Shown here piece after piece: positions 4,601 to 10,582 of a stretch of DNA of 10,582 bases. The stretch is from Propionibacteriaceae bacterium. GTDB taxonomy: Bacteria > Actinomycetota > Actinomycetes > Propionibacteriales > Propionibacteriaceae. Position 1 is the first letter of the stretch, and the number at the start of each line of letters is the position of its first letter. The DNA lies in NCBI GenBank assembly GCA_030538175.1, contig JAUNUL010000070.1, forward strand, positions 1 through 10,582, given 5' to 3'. The notes beneath the pieces are model-generated. The model was not told the DNA's origin and made no database searches. It was given only the letters and a program-made list of their open reading frames with translations. Made by a program: the position numbers and the translations under genes.

Positions 4601-6220
4601 GTGACCGAATTCGTTCCCCCCTCGAGCGACGCGTCGCCGCCACCACCCGGGTCCTCGACAACCGGGTTTCCGGGCGTGCCCGCCCAGCCGGCAGGGCCGA
4701 ACGAAGCCGTGGCGGCAGAAGTTGCGCAGGGTCCGGCACTCAAGGCGACCGAGCGGCCACATCCGCTGACCCCGCTGATCCGGGGCTGGGTGCTGCTGGT
4801 CGCCGGTGTGGTCGCAGTGGGTCAGGATCTGCTGCCGGGACGCCGCAGTCCCGATGCGCCTTCGGTGCCGTGGTGGTGGTTTCTGGTGGCGATTGGCGGG
4901 GTCGCCTTCCTGGCCGGCCTGGCGTCCATCCTCACCTGGTGGTTCACCCGGTTTGTGATCGATGACGAGGAATTCCGTGTGGAATCGGGGTTCGTCAATC
5001 GGTCTTCCAAGCGCATCGGCTTTTCCCGCATTCAGTCGGTCGACGTGGTGCAGCCGCTGGCGGCACGCATCTTCGGTCTGTGCGAGCTGCGGATTGAGGC
5101 GGGCGCCGGGGATTCCGGGGTTGTGCTGCGCTATCTCACCCGGGACAAGGCCTATCGCTTCCGCGACTATCTGTTGAGCCGCGCCCACGGCCACACCACG
5201 ACGGTGGCCGAGTCCGGTGCACGGCCGCAGGCCTCGGTCTTTGAGGATCTCTCCAGTGCGGATCGGGTCCTCGTGCGGATTTCACCCCAACAGCTCTTGA
5301 TCGGCCTGCTGACCTCGTTCGAGTTCTTCATCTCGGTGATCCTGTTGGTGGTCGCCGGGGTGATCGCTTGGCGCCTCGGGGCTGGGATCGCCGCCATGGC
5401 GGCCGTGTTGCCATTCGCCATGGGTGTGGTGGGGTTGGTCTCGCGACGGGTGCTGACCCAGTTCAACTACACGTTGGCCGAGACTGGTGGCGCTCAACGG
5501 CCGGCACCGGGTGCCATCGTGGGGTCTGCAGCGGAGTCACCTGCCTCCGTCGAACCCACCGGTCTGCGGATCACTCGCGGGCTGACCAACCTGACCAGTC
5601 AATCCGTCCCCTTGGATCGCATCCAGGGCGTGCGGATCCGTCAGTCCTGGCTGTGGCGTCGGCTCAAACTCCATCGGGTGGACATCGAGGTGTTGGGATA
5701 TGCCTCGTCGGGCGATGACAACCAGAAACAGAGCTCCTCGATGCTCTTCCCGGTGGCCACGACCGAGCAAGTCCGGATCGCGATGGCCTATCTGCTGCCC
5801 GGTGTGCAGGACGAGTTCATCCCGCTGCACCCGGTCGACCCGAAGGCCAAGTGGCTGCGCCCGTTGTCCTTCCGGACGCTGCGTTGGGGCGCCGACGAGC
5901 GGGTGATCGTCAGCGAGGGTGGGCTGTTGGTGTTTGTGCGGGATACGGTGCCGCACGCGAAGACCCAGTCCGTCCGGGTCAGCCAGGGCCCGCTGCAGCG
6001 GCGTCTGGGACTCGCCACCGTGCACGTGGACACCACGCCCGGTCCCGTTGATTTCGTCATCCCGCACCTGCCGGTTGCCGAGGCCCGGAACATCCTCGAC
6101 AACCAGCTCCCGGCCGCCGCCCATGCCCGTCAGCTGGCGGCCGACGCGAGACTCGAGCAGCAGTGGTTTGTCCGCCCGTCTCATCCGCCCGCACAAACCA
6201 TGGATAGGCTCGAATCATGA
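4601..6220 (+). CDS. YdbT-like membrane protein with three bacterial PH domains
   Basis: A 539-residue protein from GTG 4601; an in-frame GTG at 4571 would add 10 residues. It begins with a Pro/Ser-rich cytoplasmic segment (1-50). Two pairs of membrane helices follow (about 60-77 with 91-115, and 232-258 with 261-282). Each pair leads into a bPH_2 domain, and a third domain closes the protein. The repeated core appears as RIGFSRIQSVDVVQ (about 138-151), VPLDRIQGVRIRQ (336-348) and VPHAKTQSVRVSQG (450-463), each followed by an R-x-G/K-L turn and a beta strand. This is the YdbT architecture, and the small YdbS-like protein directly upstream carries a fourth copy of the same core. The pair is linked in B. 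subtilis to antimicrobial-peptide tolerance. A 35-residue Gly/Ala/Pro insert at about 296-320 separates strands of the second domain. The stop overlaps ppgK by 4 bases (ATGA). Confidence 0.88.
   Translation: MTEFVPPSSDASPPPPGSSTTGFPGVPAQPAGPNEAVAAEVAQGPALKATERPHPLTPLIRGWVLLVAGVVAVGQDLLPGRRSPDAPSVPWWWFLVAIGGVAFLAGLASILTWWFTRFVIDDEEFRVESGFVNRSSKRIGFSRIQSVDVVQPLAARIFGLCELRIEAGAGDSGVVLRYLTRDKAYRFRDYLLSRAHGHTTTVAESGARPQASVFEDLSSADRVLVRISPQQLLIGLLTSFEFFISVILLVVAGVIAWRLGAGIAAMAAVLPFAMGVVGLVSRRVLTQFNYTLAETGGAQRPAPGAIVGSAAESPASVEPTGLRITRGLTNLTSQSVPLDRIQGVRIRQSWLWRRLKLHRVDIEVLGYASSGDDNQKQSSSMLFPVATTEQVRIAMAYLLPGVQDEFIPLHPVDPKAKWLRPLSFRTLRWGADERVIVSEGGLLVFVRDTVPHAKTQSVRVSQGPLQRRLGLATVHVDTTPGPVDFVIPHLPVAEARNILDNQLPAAAHARQLAADARLEQQWFVRPSHPPAQTMDRLES
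6205..6210 (+). promoter_or_regulatory. -10 element (TAGGCT) for leaderless ppgK mRNA, inside the YdbT-like gene
   Basis: TAGGCT is followed by exactly 6 bases and ATG 6217, so the transcript would start on the ATG. The element lies in the last codons of the YdbT-like gene. It implies ppgK can be expressed apart from the upstream operon. There is no Shine-Dalgarno at 6217. Confidence 0.55.
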
Positions 6221-7020
6221 GCGAACGACCCGTTCTCGGCATTGACATCGGTGGTTCCGGCATCAAGGGTGCGCCCGTGGACTTGGACGTCGGTGACTGG
6301 GCGACCGAACGAATTCGCATCCCTACGCCTGCGAAGTCCACCCCAGCCAACGTCACCAAGGTGGTGGCGGAGATCGTCGAGCACTTTGCCGACTCGATCG
6401 GCGATGGCCCGGTCGGCGTCACCGTGCCGGCTGTGGTGATGCATGGCGTCACCCGCTCCGCCGCCAACATCGACAAGAGCTGGATCGGCTTCCCCATCGA
6501 ACAGCTGCTGACTGACACCTTGGGCCGCGAGGTCGTCGTGGTGAACGACGCGGACGCTGCTGGTGTGTGCGAGGTGAAATACGGCTCCGCAAAGGATCAC
6601 CCGGGCTTGGTGCTGGTGACCACGCTTGGCACGGGCATCGGCACGGCCCTGGTCCACAACGGTGTGCTGATCCCCAACGCGGAGCTCGGTCACATCGAGA
6701 TCGACGGGCATGACGCCGAAACCCGGGCCAGCGCGGGAGTGAAGGACCGCAAGGGGTGGTCTATGAACGAATGGATCCCGCGGATCGAGCGCTACTACCA
6801 GACCCTGGAATTGCTGCTCTGGCCCGACTTGATCGTCGTCGGCGGCGGCATCTCGCGCGACCATGAGAAGTTCCTGCCGCGGCTGCAGTTGAACACCCCG
6901 ATCGTGCCCGCGACCTTTCGCAACCGAGCCGGCATCATCGGTGCAGCTCGCCTGGCCCAGGACCGGCTGATCGCTCCGGATCCACTGGACACGACCCGAG
7001 CCCCCGCGCCACGAAAATAG
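6217..7020 (+). CDS. ppgK: Polyphosphate glucokinase
   Basis: A 267-residue cytoplasmic ROK-family kinase that phosphorylates glucose to glucose-6-phosphate using inorganic polyphosphate, and usually also ATP. The first phosphate-binding loop is DIGGSGIKG (10-18). VVNDADAAG carries the catalytic Asp (D111). The second glycine-rich phosphate loop is LGTGIGTA (137-144), and NAELGHIEIDG (154-164) holds sugar-binding Glu and His. The PPGK signature stretches AANIDKSWIG (82-91) and VVGGGISR (207-214) are close to the Mycobacterium tuberculosis enzyme. The zinc-binding CxCGxxGC of many ROK proteins is absent, as expected for PPGK. The length is typical, and the C-terminal Pro-rich tail is short and non-conserved. 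It overlaps the YdbT-like gene by 4 bases but has its own leaderless promoter. Polyphosphate-driven glycolysis is characteristic of actinobacteria, notably propionibacteria. Confidence 0.95.
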   Translation: MSERPVLGIDIGGSGIKGAPVDLDVGDWATERIRIPTPAKSTPANVTKVVAEIVEHFADSIGDGPVGVTVPAVVMHGVTRSAANIDKSWIGFPIEQLLTDTLGREVVVVNDADAAGVCEVKYGSAKDHPGLVLVTTLGTGIGTALVHNGVLIPNAELGHIEIDGHDAETRASAGVKDRKGWSMNEWIPRIERYYQTLELLLWPDLIVVGGGISRDHEKFLPRLQLNTPIVPATFRNRAGIIGAARLAQDRLIAPDPLDTTRAPAPRK

Positions 7021-7040
7021 GCCTGTGTCGGCCCAGGCCT
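7019..7040 (+). terminator. Possible terminator hairpin at the end of ppgK
   Basis: AGGCCTG (7019-7025) and its exact complement CAGGCCT (7034-7040) enclose an 8-base loop. It begins inside the ppgK stop codon and is preceded by AAAATAG. No U-run follows. It may end or attenuate transcription before the aldo/keto reductase. Confidence 0.4.
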
Positions 7041-7083
7041 GGCCCGGCGACAACCGCTGGCTCCGTCCAGGTCAACCCCATCC

Positions 7084-7098
7084 ACCGGCTTGGCCGGT
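7084..7098. promoter_or_regulatory. Small inverted repeat upstream of the aldo/keto reductase
   Basis: ACCGGC (7084-7089) and GCCGGT (7093-7098) form a perfect 6-bp arm pair with a 3-base centre, 13 bases before the GGAGAGG ribosome binding site. It could be a repressor operator or an mRNA hairpin. Nothing in the sequence identifies the binding factor. Confidence 0.25.
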
Positions 7099-7111
7099 CG
7101 AAACGAACTAT

Positions 7112-7118
7112 GGAGAGG
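7112..7118 (+). promoter_or_regulatory. Ribosome binding site deciding the ATG start at 7128
   Basis: GGAGAGG lies 9 bases before ATG 7128. The in-frame ATG at 7110 overlaps this site and has no Shine-Dalgarno of its own, so 7128 is the likely start. Confidence 0.8.
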
Positions 7119-7127
7119 AACTCCCAC

Positions 7128-7961
7128 ATGACCAACCTTGCCCCGACCTTGACCCTGCGCTCGGGTGGCGCCATGCCCCAGGTCGCGCTGGGCACGTGGC
7201 CCATGGAGGGCGATGAGTGTGAGCAAGCGGTGCGCACCGCCCTCGAAGTCGGGTATCGCCACATCGATACCGCGGAGAACTATCTGAATGAGGAACCGGT
7301 CGGCAAGGCGTTCCGCGCGTCCGGCCTCGACCGCGGCGAGGTCTTCATCACCACCAAGTTCAACCGCAAGTGGCACGGCGATGCCGCGGGTGGCCTGCAG
7401 GGCAACCTGGATCGCCTCGGCCTCGACTATGTCGATCTCGCCCTCATCCACTGGCCCAACCCGGACCAGGATCTTTATGTGAAGGCTTGGGAAGGCCTGA
7501 TCGCGCTGCAGCAGCAGGGCCTCGCCAAGGCGATTGGCACCTCGAACTTCAAGGCCGCCCACATCGATCGCCTCATCGCCGAGACCGGCGTGACCCCGGA
7601 GGTCAACCAGATCGAGATGCATCCCTACTACGACCGCGCCGCCGAGCGTGCGTATCACGCGGAGAAGGGGATCATCACCGAGGCCTGGAGTCCGCTGGGT
7701 CGCGACAACGGCCTGCGGGACGAGGCCCTGGTCAACGAGATCGCGGCCAAGCACGGCAAGACCACCGGCCAGGTGTTGCTCCGCTGGAGCATCGAGGTCG
7801 GCGCCGCTGCTGCCCCGAAGTCCGCCAGCAAGGATCGTCAGGCCGAGAACCTCGACATCTTCAGCTTCCAGCTGTCCGCGGACGAGGTCGAGGCGCTGGC
7901 CGGTCTGCAGGCCGGCCCGAAGGCTGATCCGATGATGGATTCCGATTCCTTCGGTCACTGA
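7128..7961 (+). CDS. Aldo/keto reductase (2,5-diketo-gluconate reductase-like, AKR5 type)
   Basis: A 277-residue NADPH-dependent oxidoreductase with a TIM-barrel fold. The catalytic tetrad is complete: D47 in HIDTAENY, Y52, K77 in ITTKF, and H108 in IHWP. Other family marks are GTSNF (137-141), VNQIEMHPY (159-167) in the substrate pocket, SPLGR (188-192), and the cofactor 2'-phosphate segment APKSASKDRQAENLDIF (229-245). Close relatives reduce carbonyls such as 2,5-diketo-D-gluconate, methylglyoxal or small aldehydes; the true substrate cannot be read from sequence. The length is normal. The strong Shine-Dalgarno contrasts with the leaderless genes upstream. The lipoprotein gene starts 3 bases after this stop, so the two probably share an mRNA. 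Confidence 0.93.
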   Translation: MTNLAPTLTLRSGGAMPQVALGTWPMEGDECEQAVRTALEVGYRHIDTAENYLNEEPVGKAFRASGLDRGEVFITTKFNRKWHGDAAGGLQGNLDRLGLDYVDLALIHWPNPDQDLYVKAWEGLIALQQQGLAKAIGTSNFKAAHIDRLIAETGVTPEVNQIEMHPYYDRAAERAYHAEKGIITEAWSPLGRDNGLRDEALVNEIAAKHGKTTGQVLLRWSIEVGAAAAPKSASKDRQAENLDIFSFQLSADEVEALAGLQAGPKADPMMDSDSFGH

Positions 7962-7964
7962 GTC

Positions 7965-8960
7965 ATGATCCGCCGCGGGGCGCGCAGCCGCCGCATTCTG
8001 CCCGGCGCAATCCTCATCGTTGGATTGCTCAGCGGATGCGGCCTGTTCGCCCCCGGTGGGCCCGACGCCACCCCGTCAGGCACGTCACCTGGGACACCGC
8101 AGCTGCCCTCGTTGCAGCCAATCACCCTGACCCCGACCTCCTCACCGCCGGCGCAGCCTCCCATCACGGCGTCGCCCACACCCCTCACCACGACATCGCG
8201 GACAGCCGGACCGAGCCCGACCAGCAGTGCGTCGCAGCCCACCCCCGAGCCCCCCGGAGGTCTTAGGGGCTCTTTCGCGCACCTTGCAGCGACCCAATCC
8301 GGCCAGTTGTCGGTCGCGTATGCCCGAGTCGGACCCGGTTCGGCACCGATCGTCCTGGGTGCTGTGGGTACGCCCGTGGCTTGGTCCACAGCAAAGGTGC
8401 CGGTGGCGCTGGCTGTTGGGCGTACGCCGCAGGGGCCGGCCCTGCGATCGACCATGCGGCGCGCGATCACGGCCTCCGACAACGACGCAGCTATTCGGTT
8501 GTGGGAGTCACTCGGCGAGCCGAGCACAGCGGCTGTGGCCACTGACCGCGTGCTGCGCGATTTCGGGGATCAACAGACCCGAACGCAGGCCCGGCAGGTG
8601 CGACCGCCCTATACCGCATTCGGTCAAACTGCTTGGTCGTTGGCCGACCAGACCAGCTTCGCCGCCACCCTGCCTTGCCGCCGGGAGGCCGGGGAGGTTT
8701 ATTCCGCCATGGGCGAGGTGGTTCCGAGCCAGCACTGGGGGCTCGGCCAGATTGCCGGTGCGCACTTCAAGGGCGGTTGGGGTCCGTCGGAGAGGGGATA
8801 TCTTGTCCGGCAGTTCGGGGTGATTCCGTCACCCCAGGGCCGGGTCGCGGTCGCCATCGCCGTGGACGCCGACAGTTTTGAGGAAGGCACGGCAATCCTG
8901 ACCCGCACGGCACAGTGGCTGGATCTGCACCGCGCGGGATTGCCGGCCGGGTCCTGCTGA
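7965..8960 (+). CDS. Lipoprotein with a beta-lactamase/PBP-like serine hydrolase domain
   Basis: A 331-residue exported protein. The signal peptide has basic MIRRGARSRR, a hydrophobic stretch and lipobox LLSGC, giving lipidated C25. A Pro/Thr/Ser-rich linker (about 27-98) spaces the domain from the membrane. The catalytic domain (100-325) carries penicillin-recognising-fold motifs: STAK (S141, K144) as SxxK, SDN (171-173), and KGG in FKGGWGPS (269-271) in place of KTG. This resembles class A beta-lactamase-type serine hydrolases found in actinobacteria. I could not place an obvious equivalent of the class A omega-loop Glu, so true beta-lactamase activity is doubtful; a peptidoglycan-related or other hydrolase is as likely. 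C238 and the C-terminal C331 could form a disulfide. The start lies 3 bases after the aldo/keto reductase stop with no good Shine-Dalgarno, so translation probably depends on coupling. Confidence 0.82.
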   Translation: MIRRGARSRRILPGAILIVGLLSGCGLFAPGGPDATPSGTSPGTPQLPSLQPITLTPTSSPPAQPPITASPTPLTTTSRTAGPSPTSSASQPTPEPPGGLRGSFAHLAATQSGQLSVAYARVGPGSAPIVLGAVGTPVAWSTAKVPVALAVGRTPQGPALRSTMRRAITASDNDAAIRLWESLGEPSTAAVATDRVLRDFGDQQTRTQARQVRPPYTAFGQTAWSLADQTSFAATLPCRREAGEVYSAMGEVVPSQHWGLGQIAGAHFKGGWGPSERGYLVRQFGVIPSPQGRVAVAIAVDADSFEEGTAILTRTAQWLDLHRAGLPAGSC

Positions 8961-9021
8961 GCAGATCGTGACGGCTCTGCACTGGGGATCACGACAGCGA
9001 CAATCAACCCCCAAGGGCTCA

Positions 9022-9062
9022 GGGTTCGGATTCAGCGGGCAAGCCGTGCTGAATCCGAACCC
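9022..9062. terminator. Bidirectional terminator: 15-bp perfect hairpin
   Basis: GGGTTCGGATTCAGC (9022-9036) and its exact complement (9048-9062) enclose an 11-base loop, in the 109-base gap between two convergent genes. It lies 61 bases after the lipoprotein stop and 7 bases after the CoA-transferase stop on the other strand. Its symmetry and position fit a shared terminator, although there is no U-run. Confidence 0.8.
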
Positions 9063-9069
9063 GGTCGGT

Positions 9070-10368
9070 TCAGTGCAGGATCCGCAGTTCCTTGGCCTGC
9101 TCGGTGAGCTGGTCACGGAAGTCGGGGTGAGCGATGGAGATCAGCTGCTCGGCCCGCTCGTGGAGCGAGGCCCCGCGCAGTTTGGCCGTGCCGAACTCGG
9201 TGCAGACATAGTTCACGTCGTTGCGGAGCGTGGTGATCGGCGTGCCCGGTTCGTGGGCGAGGACGATCGTGGACAGCGTCCCACCCTTCGCGGTTGCCGG
9301 GACGGCGATAATCGAGCGCCCGCCCTTGGAGATGTTGGCGGCGCGGACGAAGTCGAACTGTCCGCCGCTGCCGGAGTACGTCCGACGCCCAACGCCCTCG
9401 GACGCGCACTGGCCCATGATGTCGATGGCCATCGTGGAGTTGATCGAGTGCAGGTTGTCGTTGAGTGCCGCGATCGCGGGTGCGTTGACCTCGTCGACCG
9501 GACGCATTTCGATGGACGGGTTGCGGTCCATCCACTCATAGAGCCTCTCGCTGCCGAGCGCGAAGGTCGCGACGGCCTTGCCGCGATTGACGTTCTTCTG
9601 GCTGTTGTTGACCACGCCGGCGTCAATCAACGCGAGCGGCCCGTCGCCGAGCATCTCGGTGTGCAGTCCGAGGTCGTTCTTGGTCATCAGCTGGGCGACG
9701 ACGGCGTCCGGGATGCCGCCGATGCCGATCTGCAGCGTGGCACCGTCCGGGATCAGGTCGGCGACGTTGCGGGCGATGGCACGCTCGACGTCCCCAACAT
9801 GCGAGGGCGGCAGGGTCACGATCGGGTGCTCCGACTCGACGACGGCTTCCACCTGGCTGATGTGGATATGGCAGTTGCCGAACGTGAACGGCAGCTTCTC
9901 GTTGACCTCGAGCACGATGACCCGGGCCCGGCTGGCCGCGGCCAGCGCATAGTCGGTGCTCAGCCCCAGGGCGAAGAAGCCGTGCTCGTCCATCGGCGAG
10001 CACTGGGCGAACAGGACATCGGAGGAAACCTGTCCGGACCGGATCAGCCCCGGCACCTCGGAGAAGTGGGCAGGCACGAAATCGGCCCAGCCTTCGTTCA
10101 CGGCCTTGCGGCTGGACCCGCCGGCGAACGGGGTGGCGTGGCGGATGTTCTCGGCGGTATCCGCATTGAAATAGTCGTAGGCCTTGATCCCCAACAGCTG
10201 GAAGACGGTCACCTTGCGCAGCTCGTGGCGCCGGGCCGACAGGGCAGTCAACAGGGTGGGCGGCTCGCCGCCGCCAACCGGGACAACGATGGTGTCCCCG
10301 TCGCGCACGTGGGCGACGGCGGTCGCGGCATCGACGAGTTTGGCGGCGTAATCGCTCTGGACCGACAT
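9070..10368 (-). CDS. Acetyl-CoA hydrolase / carboxylate CoA-transferase family protein
   Basis: A 432-residue cytoplasmic enzyme of the acetyl-CoA hydrolase/4-hydroxybutyrate CoA-transferase family. The N-terminal domain (about 1-190) contains VPVGGGEPPTLL and VSSDVLFAQCSPMDEHGFFALG. The C-terminal domain (about 200-432) contains QIGIGGIPDAV (213-223), then LGLHTEML, whose E238 is the conserved glutamate that forms the covalent CoA thioester. After these come SGSGGQFDFVRAA (332-344), the STIV-type segment near 366, YVCTEFGTAKLRG (387-399) and IAHPDFR (412-418). The length suits the AbfT/butyryl-CoA:acetate transferase group and not the longer Cat1/Ach1 type. It probably moves CoA between acetate and another short-chain acid such as butyrate, 4-hydroxybutyrate or propionate; substrates are not determinable here. 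The ATG at 10368 has a strong GGAGG site. It stands alone and converges with the lipoprotein gene. Confidence 0.92.
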   Translation of the reverse strand: MSVQSDYAAKLVDAATAVAHVRDGDTIVVPVGGGEPPTLLTALSARRHELRKVTVFQLLGIKAYDYFNADTAENIRHATPFAGGSSRKAVNEGWADFVPAHFSEVPGLIRSGQVSSDVLFAQCSPMDEHGFFALGLSTDYALAAASRARVIVLEVNEKLPFTFGNCHIHISQVEAVVESEHPIVTLPPSHVGDVERAIARNVADLIPDGATLQIGIGGIPDAVVAQLMTKNDLGLHTEMLGDGPLALIDAGVVNNSQKNVNRGKAVATFALGSERLYEWMDRNPSIEMRPVDEVNAPAIAALNDNLHSINSTMAIDIMGQCASEGVGRRTYSGSGGQFDFVRAANISKGGRSIIAVPATAKGGTLSTIVLAHEPGTPITTLRNDVNYVCTEFGTAKLRGASLHERAEQLISIAHPDFRDQLTEQAKELRILH

Positions 10369-10373
10369 GTATT

Positions 10374-10379
10374 CCTCCT
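10374..10379 (-). promoter_or_regulatory. Strong Shine-Dalgarno of the CoA-transferase gene
   Basis: On the minus strand AGGAGG lies about 6 bases before ATG 10368 and fixes the start. A TAGGCT-like -10 lies further upstream on the minus strand (about 10401-10406), but no -35 at normal spacing supports it. Confidence 0.75.
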
Positions 10380-10444
10380 GGCCGGTTAAGACGATCCGGA
10401 GCCTAATGGCCGCTCGACGGAATGCGATCTTCCTTTCAACCTGA

Positions 10445-10484
10445 CGGCACGGGTGCCGAAGTGTGCTAGCCCAGTCCAGCTAGC
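10445..10484. promoter_or_regulatory. Two palindromic sites upstream of the CoA-transferase gene
   Basis: CGGCAC-GG-GTGCCG (10445-10458) is a 14-base inverted repeat. GCTAGC occurs twice (10465-10470 and 10479-10484) as a self-complementary hexamer with starts 14 bases apart. Both lie 77-116 bases before the start codon, where a regulator of the CoA-transferase could bind. They could also fold with GTGGCAC at about 10498-10504. The binding factor is unknown. Confidence 0.35.
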
Positions 10485-10504
10485 GCGGCGCACGACGGTG
10501 GCAC

Positions 10505-10582
10505 TTACCTGCCGGGCGCAGACCTGGGAGCGTCCCATCGGGCCGAGTGGATGAGCCAAAGGAGTCGCAGCGCAGCGAAGAC
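10505..10582. other. Right edge: no supported gene; possible dispersed repeat
   Basis: A minus-strand frame is open from the window edge to TAA at 10507-10505 (25 codons), but it is low-complexity and may be chance or the tail of an upstream gene. The terminal CGCAGCGCAGCGAAGAC contains a short direct repeat and has the look of dispersed intergenic repeats in high-GC actinobacteria. That is an impression only. Confidence 0.25.

Noticed and set aside
6795..7958. 387-codon minus-strand open frame across ppgK and the aldo/keto reductase
   Set aside because: It covers parts of two strongly supported genes on the other strand and has no recognisable domain.
8968..10389. 473-codon plus-strand open frame
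   Set aside because: It is antisense to the well-supported CoA-transferase. The complementary frame is open because of high-GC codon use, and the product shows no family motifs.
1..10582. Mobile element, prophage or defence island
   Set aside because: No transposase, integrase, terminal repeats, attachment duplication at either tRNA 3' end, or known defence genes beyond the single PemK-like protein.

Overview
The window is GC-rich chromosomal DNA from an actinobacterium (Actinomycetota). A polyphosphate glucokinase, two DUF1707/PH-domain envelope proteins, GTG starts and several TANNNT promoters placed directly at start codons (leaderless transcripts) all fit. The polyphosphate glucokinase together with a carboxylate CoA-transferase would suit the Propionibacteriales, but that level of placement is an inference. 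No phage, transposon, integrase or CRISPR array is visible. This is mostly ordinary housekeeping and accessory metabolism.

Layout. Positions 1-726 hold the 3' part of a ketopantoate-reductase-like gene (+), which converges with a HAD-family sugar-phosphatase-like gene (737-1411, -). A short intergenic region with inverted repeats leads to a membrane-anchored coiled-coil protein with an Asp/Arg-rich tail and four 12-residue repeats (1516-2286, +). Next comes a gene-poor stretch with two inverted repeats, then two tRNA-Gly genes on the minus strand (anticodon CCC at 2558-2631; UCC by position at 3196-3269). They flank an orphan PemK/MazF-type RNase-toxin-like gene on the plus strand (2720-3136).

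Positions 3411-7020 form a tight plus-strand cluster: a DUF1707/LiaF-like protein, a small YdbS-like PH-domain membrane protein (4-bp overlap), a large YdbT-like protein with three PH-type domains, and polyphosphate glucokinase ppgK (4-bp overlap). The first three resemble envelope-stress or antimicrobial-peptide-tolerance modules. ppgK is probably there by position, and it has its own promoter inside the end of the preceding gene. An aldo/keto reductase (7128-7961) is followed 3 bp later by a beta-lactamase-fold lipoprotein (7965-8960) with SxxK, SDN and KGG motifs. A 15-bp perfect hairpin separates this from a convergent acetyl-CoA hydrolase/CoA-transferase (9070-10368, -). The last 200 bases are its upstream region, with two palindromic sites and a possible dispersed repeat at the right edge.

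The points most worth checking are the toxin-like gene between two tRNA-Gly genes, the odd anticodon loop of the second tRNA, the four matching leaderless promoters (which also correct start codons), and the repeat-tailed membrane protein. I found no clear evidence of a wholly new system.
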